A DNA stretch of 64,000 bases from contig NW_002060945.1 in NCBI RefSeq assembly GCF_000150275.1, forward strand, positions 6,969,751 through 7,033,750. The letters run 5' to 3'. The position numbers were made by a program, and so were the translations under genes. The first letter of the stretch is position 1; every line of letters starts with the position of its first letter. A model generated the notes under the pieces. That model did not search any database and had not been told where the DNA came from. It was given only the letters and a program-made list of their open reading frames with translations. Of this stretch, positions 26,350 to 38,100 are shown one piece after another. This stretch comes from Trichoplax adhaerens (Eukaryota > Placozoa > Uniplacotomia > Trichoplacea > Trichoplacidae).

Positions 26350-27590
26350 TCATTAGCAAACAGGAGAGGCATGGTATATATCAAAATGACCAGAATTCTA
26401 ACACTATTGATTTGAATGAGAGTGTTATACTCTATAAAGTAATATCTATCCAGTAAAACAAATTTCTATTATCAAAAAATGTTTAAGGAGCTGCAAATCA
26501 GACAGCAATATACGGATACTTCTAAGTCTTAGCCAGCCCATTCTAGATTAGAAAGTATGTCATAATAGTTTTTTTGTAATTCTAGGTAAAGATAAATAGG
26601 AGAGGACTGGTATCAAAATGACCAAAATTCTAACAATATTGGTTTCAATGAGTATTTTTCTCTATATAGTAATATCTGTGTAGTAAAACGAATGTCTATT
26701 ATAGAAAAATGCTGCCCAAACACTCATATGCCCAAGGAACTACGTATCAGACCGTAATAAATGGATACTCGTGAGAATCGGCCAGCCCTATTCTAAATTA
26801 TAAAGTATTCACAATTGTATTTTTATAATTCTCAGTAAAGATAAACAGAAAAGGACTGGTATGTATCGAACCAGAATTCTAACAATATTGGCTTGAATGA
26901 GAGTGATTTGCTCTGTATAGTAATATCTATCCAGTAAAGCGAACTTCTTTTATGGAGAAATGCTTTCCAATTACTTTTATGCTAAAAGAAACATGAATCA
27001 GGCCGCAATTAATGGATGCTTCTGAGTATCAGCCAGTCCTATTCTAAATTATAAAGTATTCACAAATGTGTTTTTGTAAATCTAAGTAAAGATAAATAGG
27101 ACTGGTATATAGTAGCAAACCAGAATCCTAACGATATTGGTTTGAATGAGAGTACTTTGCTCTATACAGTAACATCTGTCCAGTAAAGCAGACTTCTTGT
27201 ATGGAGAAATGCTTTCCAATTACTTTTATGCTAAAGGAAGCATAAATCAGGCCGCAATTAACGGATACGTCTACAGTATCAGCCAGTCCCATTCTAAGTT
27301 ATAAAGTATTCACAATTGTGTTTTTGTAATTAAAAATAAATAGAACTGGTATATAGTAGCAAACCAGAATTCTAACAAAATTGGTTTGAATGAGATGTAT
27401 TTTGTTATATACAGTAACATCTGTTCAATAAAGCGGGTTTCTTTTATAAAGAAATGCTTTCCAATTACTTTTATGCTCAAGGAAACATGAATCAGAACAC
27501 ATTTAATGGATACTTCTGTGTATCAGCCAGCCCCATCCTAAGTTATAAATTATTCACGGTCATGTTTTTGTAATTCTAGAAAAAAATATT
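26350..27590. repeat. Five-copy tandem repeat, ~245-bp unit
   Basis: The unit start ('actggtat' followed by 'ccagaattctaacaatattg') recurs at about 26366 (as 'catggtat'), 26604, 26853, 27099 and 27343, spaced about 238-249 bp. Each copy also carries 'gaatgagagt', 'ccagtaaa', 'gaaatgcttt', 'ttatgct', 'atcag', 'cagcca' and 'attctaaattataaagtatt'. Copies 3-5 are closer to each other than to copies 1-2. There is no conserved ORF and no terminal inverted repeats, so it resembles a satellite rather than a transposon. Confidence 0.9.
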
Positions 27591-27905
27591 GCTAAAATAG
27601 TGATTCTGCCACAGAATTAGGAAGTAAAGTCGCAGATAGAAGTGCTAGCGGATTACAGCTTCAAAGCTAATCGTGATACCTCTAATGCTAGTGCCAAGAC
27701 GGTCTAATAGATCACAGCTAGCACTATGATTTTACTTTCTTTCCAGTTTCCATTATTTCTGAAATACTATCGTGCTGTTAAGGATTAATCATTCTCTATT
27801 CTTTTATTTTAGAAATAAAAATTACTGAATCTAATGAGACCACTACTAGTACAACCAAGGGAAACTATCAATATGTGGCTAAAACAGATGCTAAAATAGT
27901 GAGAC
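27590..27905. repeat. Imperfect inverted repeat flanked by a direct repeat
   Basis: The left arm (about 27620-27653, with ggaagtaaagtc and agtgctagc) is mirrored by the right arm (about 27711-27744, with gctagcact and gattttactttctttcc), with a gap in one arm. 'gctaaaatagtga' occurs at about 27593 and again at about 27889, close to the outer limits. It may be a decayed miniature element; no transposase is present. Confidence 0.5.
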
Positions 27906-28169
27906 AAGCAGAAACACGACTACGGGAAGTCTCCGATTGTTGTAGATCAACAATTTCATAAGTGGCAGCGTTCGGTGGTAGTTTTGCGATATCCTTTAGT
28001 CCTCAGCGCCATAATAGTGCAATAAATCAGTCGTAGACACATTACGGTTTTGTTACCTTCCTAGTAGATATGACTATATTAAATGCTATACTATTTTACT
28101 GTTAGGCAACATTTGGTAAATAAAATATTAATAAATTAGTGAGATCAATAGTTGACAGTTGACAGTCTA

Positions 28170-28600
28170 TCGTTGATTTAATTAATTTTTACTTTATATC
28201 TCAATTGTAGTGGTTTTAATAGTGCTACCTTGTTTTTCGCATTACTTCACAATCACTTGTTACTTCTAATCTATAGTAGTAACTTTCAAGCTTACACTAT
28301 TCATATTAATTAAAGAATCTATTTCTTAGTAAAATGCCATGTCTCAATCTCTGATGGTTACCAAATCTATTTTCTACCAATCTATTGCTGCTTTTTACTT
28401 CATATCTCAATTTTTGTAATTGTTCTAGCTGTTAGTACTACTTAGTTATGCGCATTACTCTACAATCACTTATTGCTAATCTATAATAGTAACTTTCAAG
28501 CTCATAATATCCATATTAATGAAGAATCTAATTCTTCGTAAAACGCCATATCTTAAATTCTGACGGATACTAAACCTATAATCCACCAATCTATCGAAAC
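28170..28600. repeat. Two-copy tandem repeat, ~213-bp unit
   Basis: 'cgcattacttcacaatcact' near 28239 recurs as 'cgcattactctacaatcact' near 28452. Both are followed by 'aatctata', 'agtaactttcaagct', 'catattaat', 'aagaatct', 'taaaa', 'gccat' and 'accaatctat'. The copies are diverged and non-coding. Confidence 0.8.
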
Positions 28601-30767
28601 TCGCGTCGCAGATACTAAAAGTAATTAGATCCACTGCAACGAGGAAAAGATCATTTTTTCTTAGTGTTTCTTGCTATATATCCGCGTCCGTGACTAAGAC
28701 TATTAATATACGATGCAAATTCTAAGAATAAATTCAATTTATTTACAGATTAATGAGAATATTAAATGTATCAATCATCATATTCAAGCATAATATGATA
28801 ATATGCTGAGAACTACTATCATTAATATATCGTGATAATATACAAAAATTATGTGAATAGCTATGGAACGTCCATCTATTTATTATGAGTTTCCTAAAAA
28901 CAATTTTCTTCATGGTATTTCATGATTATCCCACTGGTTTGTCGTCACAGCTATAGGACGAAAAGTTTATACTATAAATAGTAAAATACTATCAATCGAG
29001 GCAAGATTCATTTTGTATTTCCCTTTCTTTTTCTATCCTTTTATGGCAAAAACTAAGAAATATATTTTAAAATAAATAATGTGAATAAGATCAATTCTAA
29101 AAAGGTCAAAAATAGATTGACAAACGCGGATAGCAGATATCAAACAGTCCATGATTATTTATTTCTATAAAGATCCAAGCTATTGAATTACTTATTTATA
29201 ACGATGACGATGTAGTGTCTATTCCGTAATAATAATATTATTAACAAATTTGCCATTATAACCAAAGTCAATGATATAACAAAGAACATCAAAATATTAA
29301 AAATAGAATTTATAAAAAAAATTGATATTGACAACCGCATATTAGGATAAAGATACTAGGATTGAGATATTTCATTCTAGGACATCAAGAAACAGTATCA
29401 TCTCTGCTCCTACTTCAGTAATTAGAACTTTGTTTTATTGGGCCTTAACAGTGCTTCTCATTCTTTCTAAGATTTCTGCATCCGGATGCAATTTTTTCAA
29501 ATTTAATAAATACGGATACATTAAATTGAATTTATTCCTCTGTTGACAAAGCTGCCTTATGAAATTAGAATGGCATAAGATGTTACTGCATTGAAATACT
29601 CTTTTATTTGCATCATAGAATATTAATCAATGCAATTTTATATTTTTTCTCTCAATACCATAGCGATAATGGTCAAAATTAGACCTGTTTACAATATGCG
29701 AATATTTGTATCTTTCTGTTTTTATCACTACCCAGGACATACATTTCTAAACTAGAGATCTTCAATTTACATATCGAATTTTAGATCACAGGTATTTATT
29801 ACTCTTTTATTACATCAGTCTCCACCGTAGAAGCTACAGTTACATTATATCAATATCTTAGAGTGCAAGGCAACATAAAATGGCATTTTCAACTTAAAAT
29901 TAAAATTTATTCCTTTAATCTAATATCCAGTTAGCCAGTTATAATATCAGTGGCTAAAGGATGTCCCGATATATGAGTCATGAATACGGATATGAGATTA
30001 TGAGTTACGACAAGAAATAACAAAACAAATAAGATTTAAATATCTGTTCTCACGTCCATTAAACAATCTAGTAGTAAAAAGTATTTTAGTAACGTCAAAT
30101 GAGTGATTGAAGTGAAATTATTTTCTAGTACATGATACTTTAAATCAAACTAAACAACAACCAGCTTTCAACCATTCTGTTGTAGGATTATTATTCTTGC
30201 AATGGCAACTGAATTTATCATAAAAATATTGATTAGTCATTTAGTCGTACTGTATCACCATCCAAGCTAGTGTACCATTGGGTATTATGAAATATAAGTT
30301 GAAAAAAGAGAGCTATAATTAATACAATCTTTAGAAATGTATGTTGAATCACTTTGAAATAAAACATTTCATTTCATTCTAATTTAACATACAAGCATTG
30401 GAGTGACTAACATATCTCCTTCACGACTTTAGTAATATTAAGAAATAAGATACTAATCACAGATCAAGTTAGAATAGCGATTTATTCATCAATCCCAGTA
30501 ACCAATAATTACTAGCATTAGTCCTCCCTTTCACTTTGAAAGAACTATCTATACATTTTTTTAATATTTTTTCTTACGGATTAAGAAATTGTTCATCAGC
30601 ACTATTTTTAAAATCACCATTTCTATCATTAAGTATCAATACGTCATCATTTATAAGTTATTAAGATAATAACTATGTTTACATTAATTTCAATGTACGA
30701 TACTTTATACATATCGTAAGTTATGCTTTTAATATATTTCAAAAAATTCTGTGAAGAAATAATGTTA

Positions 30768-32186
30768 TCATTTCTTGTTACTTGTAGAATGTAAACGTTC
30801 ATCTAGACGTTGTAACGTTTGCCAAAATCCTTGATTGATTTTTATGGATGGGAAACGCCGTTTAACATGCTCATGGGCTTGCTGTAAGCGCATATTACTA
30901 TGATGCATTAAATATTGAATGACAGCAGTTGGTGCACTAGATTTACCTGTATAGCAAAAAATTAACACTCTTTTATTACGGCGGCGATTAGCTTCAATAA
31001 AGCTGTTAATATCTTCAAGGTAAGGCATTAAATCTTCATCAGTTGAGTCACGCACTTGTATATTTAAGCGTAAGCGTGTATGCTTGTAAGGCGATGGGCA
31101 CATACAAGGAATATCACGGATTTTTGAGCGAGGTACATCTTCTGGTAATAAATTGGACATATCGACCATACTTTCAATATTTAAACGGCATAACAACGGT
31201 TCGTCATGACCGGAACGGATGTCCCCAAGAAAGATACATTCAGTAATTTGAGCCATTTTATCACCAAAACAGAAATGATCCGTAGGTAAATGAGCTTTTC
31301 GATAATTGTTATAATCGAGCAAACCTGCTAAATCTTCCCTATCCGACGTAGAAGCAACTGTCGATTTATCATTATTATGCGAAGTGATTCCATCGTGATT
31401 ATGGTTTTCATCGGCAACTGTATTAACGTTATTGTAATTGTTAGGAATAGAAACAGAAGTTGTCGCTAGAGAAGATACACTGTTACTACCATTATTGATA
31501 TGAATATGTGAAAACTCTTTGGATCGAATATGATGCGATGTATAATTACCGCCAATGTCACTATTACTACTTCCCACACGATAATCATAAATTTCGGCTG
31601 TGATACCACTAGCACTACCATGGCTTCCATGATGACTACCACTATAACCATGTGTGGGTGCTGCTGTCGTGGAATGGCTACGTACGTTGATATTACCAAC
31701 ATTGTGGCTACTACCATTAGGCTGATCGAACCATGAGTTATCGATAGTTTGCTGTGATTTAAGTAGGTGCCGCTTTGGACGATGATCACGAACTAATTCT
31801 GAATCACTTCCTCCGGAAATACTAACTGAATCCATACGATCGGCAATAAAGTTTGGATTTTCTGCCGTTTCCACCATGATCATATGAGATGTTACTGTGC
31901 TAGAGATGCTAGCAAATGAATTGGATCGCGGTGATGGTGGTAAGTATTCTCCATGAGATAGTGGAGATTGCAGCCAACCATCTGGAGAGTTATCCCTATT
32001 ACTTGTAGATTCGTTATTGCTTCCGCTATTACTACTATTACCATTATTTTGAAGATCTGTCTGACTTGAATGAACTCGAACATCACTGAGCGATTTGGTG
32101 ACAATTGGAATTTTTTCACCATCTCGCTCTTTTTTCGCTTCTACTGTTAGACCAATAGAATCTATCGGCGTTAATGATTTCTTCAT
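30768..32186 (-). CDS. Single-exon dual-specificity-phosphatase-fold protein, signature arginine absent
   Basis: An uninterrupted 472-residue ORF from ATG to stop, the only long intronless gene here. Residues ~1-290 are low-complexity, rich in Ser, Asn, His and Gly, and likely disordered. Residues ~305-468 form a DSP domain: FLGDIRSG, a loop holding Asp near 380 (VRDSTDED, general-acid position), the P-loop segment RVLIFCYTGKSSAPTAVI, the helix LQQAHEHVKRRFPSIKINQG and the last motif FWQTLQRLDERL. In active enzymes the P-loop reads HCxxGxxR. Here Cys411 is present, but the preceding His is Phe and the phosphate-binding Arg (position 417) is Ser. This suggests a pseudophosphatase that binds rather than hydrolyses phospho-substrates, like STYX-type proteins although those lose the Cys. 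I cannot assign an orthologue. Conservation of the domain outside the P-loop argues for a functional gene. Confidence 0.85.
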   Translation of the reverse strand: MKKSLTPIDSIGLTVEAKKERDGEKIPIVTKSLSDVRVHSSQTDLQNNGNSSNSGSNNESTSNRDNSPDGWLQSPLSHGEYLPPSPRSNSFASISSTVTSHMIMVETAENPNFIADRMDSVSISGGSDSELVRDHRPKRHLLKSQQTIDNSWFDQPNGSSHNVGNINVRSHSTTAAPTHGYSGSHHGSHGSASGITAEIYDYRVGSSNSDIGGNYTSHHIRSKEFSHIHINNGSNSVSSLATTSVSIPNNYNNVNTVADENHNHDGITSHNNDKSTVASTSDREDLAGLLDYNNYRKAHLPTDHFCFGDKMAQITECIFLGDIRSGHDEPLLCRLNIESMVDMSNLLPEDVPRSKIRDIPCMCPSPYKHTRLRLNIQVRDSTDEDLMPYLEDINSFIEANRRRNKRVLIFCYTGKSSAPTAVIQYLMHHSNMRLQQAHEHVKRRFPSIKINQGFWQTLQRLDERLHSTSNKK

Positions 32187-35100
32187 CTTGAAATATATCG
32201 TATGTTATACGTCTAATATGGACTCGTATATAGAAATTTTTCAAGCCTAATATCTCCAATAAATTTCCTTCGCTACCGTTCCAAATTAGAGCAAGACCAT
32301 GAATAACAATGCGCCTTATATTTTTTCAAAGCGATAGATTGAAATCAGTCCTAATACCTTTCTAATGACAGTAAAACCAAGAATAAAAGCAACGTTAATA
32401 TTTAACTTAGTTAGCAAAATTTAATAAATAATCCTTTTTAATTAATAAACAATTCATTTAGCTATTATAATCAAAACTGATAAATTTTATATCCCAACAA
32501 TATTGTCCTACAGTGGTTGCTAAGATAGCAAACTTTCTTTCCCAATTCAATAGATGTACCATATTGCTAACATTTTTTTAAATTATTCATAGGAAGGCGG
32601 ATATTATAACAATTAAAACTTTTCAAACTTATACCTGTGTACTTTATTTGTCCTGCTGGAATTTAGATAATAGGGAAGCTTCTTTCGTAATTTTTATTCC
32701 TTCTATTCAACAAAAAAACCCTCTATCAGATTAACTTACAACAATAAATCTAAAATCGAATCTGTTGATTTGAGGATACTACCACAAGATGAAACAGCAT
32801 TTTTTAGGCTAGATACGAAAACGTATTGCAACCACTTAAATATATACGTATACCACATAATATTTACAGTTTGTACACTAAATGAATTTCAAGATCTTAA
32901 CGTACTGTAGATGGAATATAAATTATATTATTTAGCAGTAATTTACAGTCCAGTTAATATAAAGGAATACCAAAATTGATTTAATACGTATGACCATAAT
33001 AGATTGCTTGGGTAAGCTATGTACTAATTTTTGTCGATCATTCCATAAATGAGAACTGTATCTCTAAAGAAATATCTGATTGGCCTTAACTATACGTCGC
33101 AAAACCAACTTTCATGATATTCATGCCTTAGCTTATGGAAGGGTTACTAGCAAATACTGGTAGCTTCTGATATTCAAATACCTATACCGCGATTACATTT
33201 TAAATATGTCATATTATCTACCAATAATTAATGCATAACAAGCTATGTTCGATATTATCAGTTCATGTGTCTGATCATTTATGATCACATATAAAAGATA
33301 TCTTTTACGTTACAGCCTTTAGCTCTTTGAGCCAGTATATTATTGACGTATTTGAACCTATAATATCGTAAGATAGATTAACTGCCTAATGTAGCTCATT
33401 ATGATGGCTAAATACTAGAAATAGAAAAATACTAGCCATAATAGAGAACAACAAAAAGTTCTCATGTTTTATACGTAAGTTCGGTGTAGACATTTGAACA
33501 TTGGACTTATATACCATCGATATAATTAATCGCTACATGATTTTAAGAGGCTTTCCAAGTATATAATCTTCATTATAAGTAAGATGCTTTGCGAATACAG
33601 AACCGGATTGCAAACTTAGAAGTCTATAAAACAATATTATCAATAATAACTAAGCTCCCAAGCATGATCTTCTATTCTGAAATCGAATTAGTAGTTTATT
33701 TAGAAGTGAATAATGTTTATAATACTTCTAAATAGCAATGATATTTATACGAGCTACAGTGTGTACAAGTATAACGAAATTACTGAATTTTATGTGATGT
33801 AACAAACTTGTTTCGGCTAGATCACAGTGAAAGTCCCACTATCGACTGGTAAACATGACAATACTGTCATATTGCGCTTATGCTACGTAAGTTTAAATAC
33901 ATATCAACGTAATATTGAGCTTAATCATAGAATGTGCTTCAAATTCAAGGTTCTAAGATCGTAATTGGCGTAATTTAAAGGCTAATAATATTTCAGCTAC
34001 CGCACTAAATTAGCTCAAATTTGGTCCTGACCATGTTCTAATTTTGTTGAATTGATCGAATAAATATCACTATGCAAACTTATTTATCTGTAAATGGTAC
34101 TTGCAGTATCGACATAGCTTGCTAGTTTTGGATATCCCTAATGATGTGTATACTGTAAGCCGCCATAAAAAAATTTAATTTTATCCTATAAATTGGTTCT
34201 CTGTAATCTAATCTCCATTCATTCGTCAATAATATATAAATTTTAATGAGAATAAACGTGTAACAATTATATAATTGCTTATAATTTGTTATAAATGTTG
34301 TTCTCTATTTAGTAATCATCGATCACCAAATGCAATATCATGTTGAATACATTACCATAACTACGCTAGATAAATTAAATCTCAATCTATAATTGAAATC
34401 GATGAAATAGGACTTGCTATGATATACATATATTGGTTTTTGATATAGCGTTTAAATGGAGATGGGCTTGAACATTTATTTAACATTACCTTTACTCATC
34501 GCTTACTCTAAACTAAAATTACGTGGCTACATCTCATGCTGCACATGGCGCAGACAAAATAAAAGATCTTGTAACGGCACGCTCCTTCCATAGCTTTTCA
34601 GAAGTAGCTAATAACTCAGGTTACATTGACTGTATGAGTAAATCGCGATACATAATTTAATTTATTCAAAAACGCAGGTACGGTATATGAATCCGTTGTA
34701 GCTAGTTCTTAAAGATAGCGCTTACTCTGATATAAACGGGATGGCCTCATATACCACTTCTTATATCATGATAAGCTAACTAGTCGATTACTGTGATTAA
34801 GAAATAAAAATATGTTAGGATAATGTACTAAAATTGGAACGATAATATTGCCTTAATAAGGAATTTATTAACGTTAGATTGAAATATTAAAAATTAGACT
34901 ATTTTTTTTTTATCAAGATATTACCTTGGTATCAGGTGAAAACTTTTTCTCGCTACTTTAACTAGTGATTGTCGTATTTTAATTTAAATTCCATACATTA
35001 TATTTACTATATTGAACTTAGTTATTATTTAAATTCTTACGTCATTAATTGGTAATATAACTCTGATAATAGTATCCCATTACTACATAAGGTAGATATC

Positions 35101-38100
35101 TTCATTGGTTTTATGGTATCTCAAAGTATTTACACTGCTGCCTTGGCAAATATTTTAATTATTCATCATAAATAGATTAATGCCATGCAATCTTAGACGA
35201 TATCGTATGATTTTAAGCTACTTTGCACTTGCCAATCAAGGGTAACTTATAATACTTAGGATATACATTCTGTAATTTAGAAAGATTTACGTATAATTTA
35301 AAGTATATTTACCTAAATATTGGCTATTAGACTTTTCACTTAGAATACTAATAGACCGCAACAATCATCTTACTATTTGGCTTAGGCAGGTGTTAAATAT
35401 GCTGTCGATTATGATTGTCACCTTACATATTCATGGTAAATTTAGGTTAGATCTTTCAGCTACACAATTTACGTTACATCACATTCGCTTCGAAACTAAA
35501 TTGATATTTATTTTAGCGTAAACATCTTCAGCTTATGAAAATTGCAAAAAAAATTGTGGCCTGCAGCGTCTTCAATACATGCTATGGATCCTAATGTATT
35601 AACATTATGAGAAACCTTTTTAAAGCAGTTATTTAAGAGCGGAACCAACAACGACTATGAATACTACTAATTGCATTTCCTAATTTCTGATAATAGCTAT
35701 TAAATATACTTCATTTACAACTCGCTAAGGCCAAGGAAAAGTAAAACTCATACTGAAGGCAACCATGAATATATCGAAACTACGGTATATAACAACAGTC
35801 TTATTGAACTTCAGCTGAAAAAAATTGTTCTTAATGACTGATCAGATAGAATTAAATTTCAGTTAGTGTCTCTATGTTTTTATTTTATCTTAAAACAATA
35901 GTCTAGAATAAAATGTATAAAAATTAATTCTATTAGGAATTAATGCAATATCTTAAGTTATATAGAGATATTGTTAATGCGATATTAAGGTGTCAAGAGG
36001 TTTCTCATGTTCCTTAAGCGGTAATTTACTTGGTCAAATTTATAGCTAACGAACTAGATAAAATAAAATTACACAAATTTAAATTAAAATTAATTTATTG
36101 TATTGTGACTGTCTATAATCTAAAACTATAATTTAAAGCGATCTCTAGGTTTAATAATCTTGAAAAGATCCATATGCACTGTCTAATTACCATCCTTAAC
36201 ATTAAGAGAATGATTTTTTTACCTGATTTATGGACTCTTATGAACAATCTTAAATTAGCCCAGGTTTATGGCTTGATACAATAATTGAATTAAACTACTT
36301 TCTATCTTAATATTCTTTCAATTAGCGGATTACAGCAACGCTATTACAGTTTTTCAACTGATCTATTAATATCGTATCCAATAAATTCTTTATTATCCAC
36401 TGCATGAAGATAATACCAAATTATGATTGCTCACGATTAGGTAAAAAACTTTAATTTATTGGCATGATCGCTGTCACTATATTTTTATTACAAAATTACC
36501 CTTACAGGATGCTCTCTTCGAACTTTGATTCTATATATTGAAAATTATTCTCACTATCATGTTAAAATTTTATAGAGAAAGGAAGCAAAACATGATCACG
36601 GCTTAGCTCTAGCGTAATTCGTTCTTAACTAATTAAATATTGAAAGCACTTGTGTCATGTCGATAGAAGTATCGCTTTAGATAGAATTTAGCATAATAAA
36701 ATTGTATACTGCAATAGTGCGAATGAAATAAAATATTTTTACTCTAAATGTGAGGTATTCGGAATTCTTATTCTTCAAAAGCTAATAACAATAATATAAT
36801 CTCATAACTGCTTATTCGTTAGTTGATATTAAAAGTATTTAGAAAATTAAGTATATCAGTTATAGAAAAACTTTTGGCTAATACCCAATCATGCATATAT
36901 TAGAAACAAGTATTGCAGCAATATTGAGAATTGAAAGCACTACCGATAAATTTATCGATGCTTTAAGATATATTTTGTGTATGAGAATTGGAAAACATTA
37001 ATGCACTACTATTAATCTTTATCATCATTTTGGATAACTTCTTACCAATAAATTTATAGTACATTAAGGAATTTTCTAGCCATAACGTATGCAGATGTCA
37101 AAAATAAAGTTGCTATCGTAATAAACTCTCTTTCCTATAAGTACCCGTTGGTATCTTTCAATGCCAAGGCTATAAAATAACATCTGATAGCTTTATAACG
37201 AATAAGATACAAATCTGTGCGAGATCGATTACAGAAGTTGGATATAAATCAACAGCTAAAACGTGTAACTTGCCCACGAAAGGCACACCATTTATTTTCA
37301 ATATATCTAACATTTTTATGCTATAGATAAATTAATAGAACTAGAAAGTTTATAAGTTATTTTATATGTGGAATTTCTTTGAACTAGTTGAAGAATAGAA
37401 AGGATCTTCTAATATATCATAGGATTATTTAATAGGCAAATAGGATATTGGTAGAGTTTCAAGTCAAGCTACAACCCTTTAGAAATAGTGATACGAAAAG
37501 ATGTAAATGCGTTTGTCTAAATGTTATTATTCAATTACCATGATGTTAGCGTACATTTATCCTATCTGTGCCAATTGAAATATAGTTATATATGTATACG
37601 TAGATATTACTAAAATTAATTGATATAAATATTTTATTGTAGTTAAAATTTATCCTGAGCAGTAAAATTGGTGCATACTTAGTTAATCTGTATACACAAA
37701 GAGGATAATTAAGTTTTAAAAGTAGAAGAAAAAATACCTATCAGGGAGCGCTTGTACGCGTATATAATAGAGATGAGATGTAGTGGAATGAAGTCTTATA
37801 AATTTTTGAATATGGAGGTATTTTTAAAATTTGCCTACAATATGGGTATGTTTTAACGGTGGTGTAGAATATATGAGTGTATAGCTTTTATGGCTGTATT
37901 TTGTGAAATTATAAAATGATTAAGCTAATGTTATGATTTAAATATCAGATAGAATTTATGCAAAAATTGATATCAGTGCTTTTGCCTTGGTTAAGAGTGC
38001 TAATACTAATGTTGCTTCCTATAGTTGAAATACAGTATACTTAAAGTGCAATGATTAAGGAACACGATAAGATCTGTTGATTCAAATGCATTATTTACTT

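Larger units (their letters stand above)
25700..30767. other. 5-kb region without a recognised gene
   Basis: Between the EFCAB6 start and the DSP-like stop, with no exon resembling a known protein on either strand. It contains a five-copy tandem repeat (26350-27590), an imperfect inverted-repeat element (27590-27905) and a two-copy repeat (28170-28600). The remainder is featureless AT-rich sequence that must include the EFCAB6 promoter and the 3' UTR of the DSP-like gene. Confidence 0.5.

Noticed and set aside
26350-27590. CRISPR-like array
   Set aside because: Units of about 245 bp without short identical repeats and unique spacers, in an animal genome.
31466-31789. 107-residue minus-strand ORF and the overlapping plus-strand ORF near 31530
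   Set aside because: Out-of-frame and antisense shadows of the Ser/Asn/His-rich half of the DSP-like gene.
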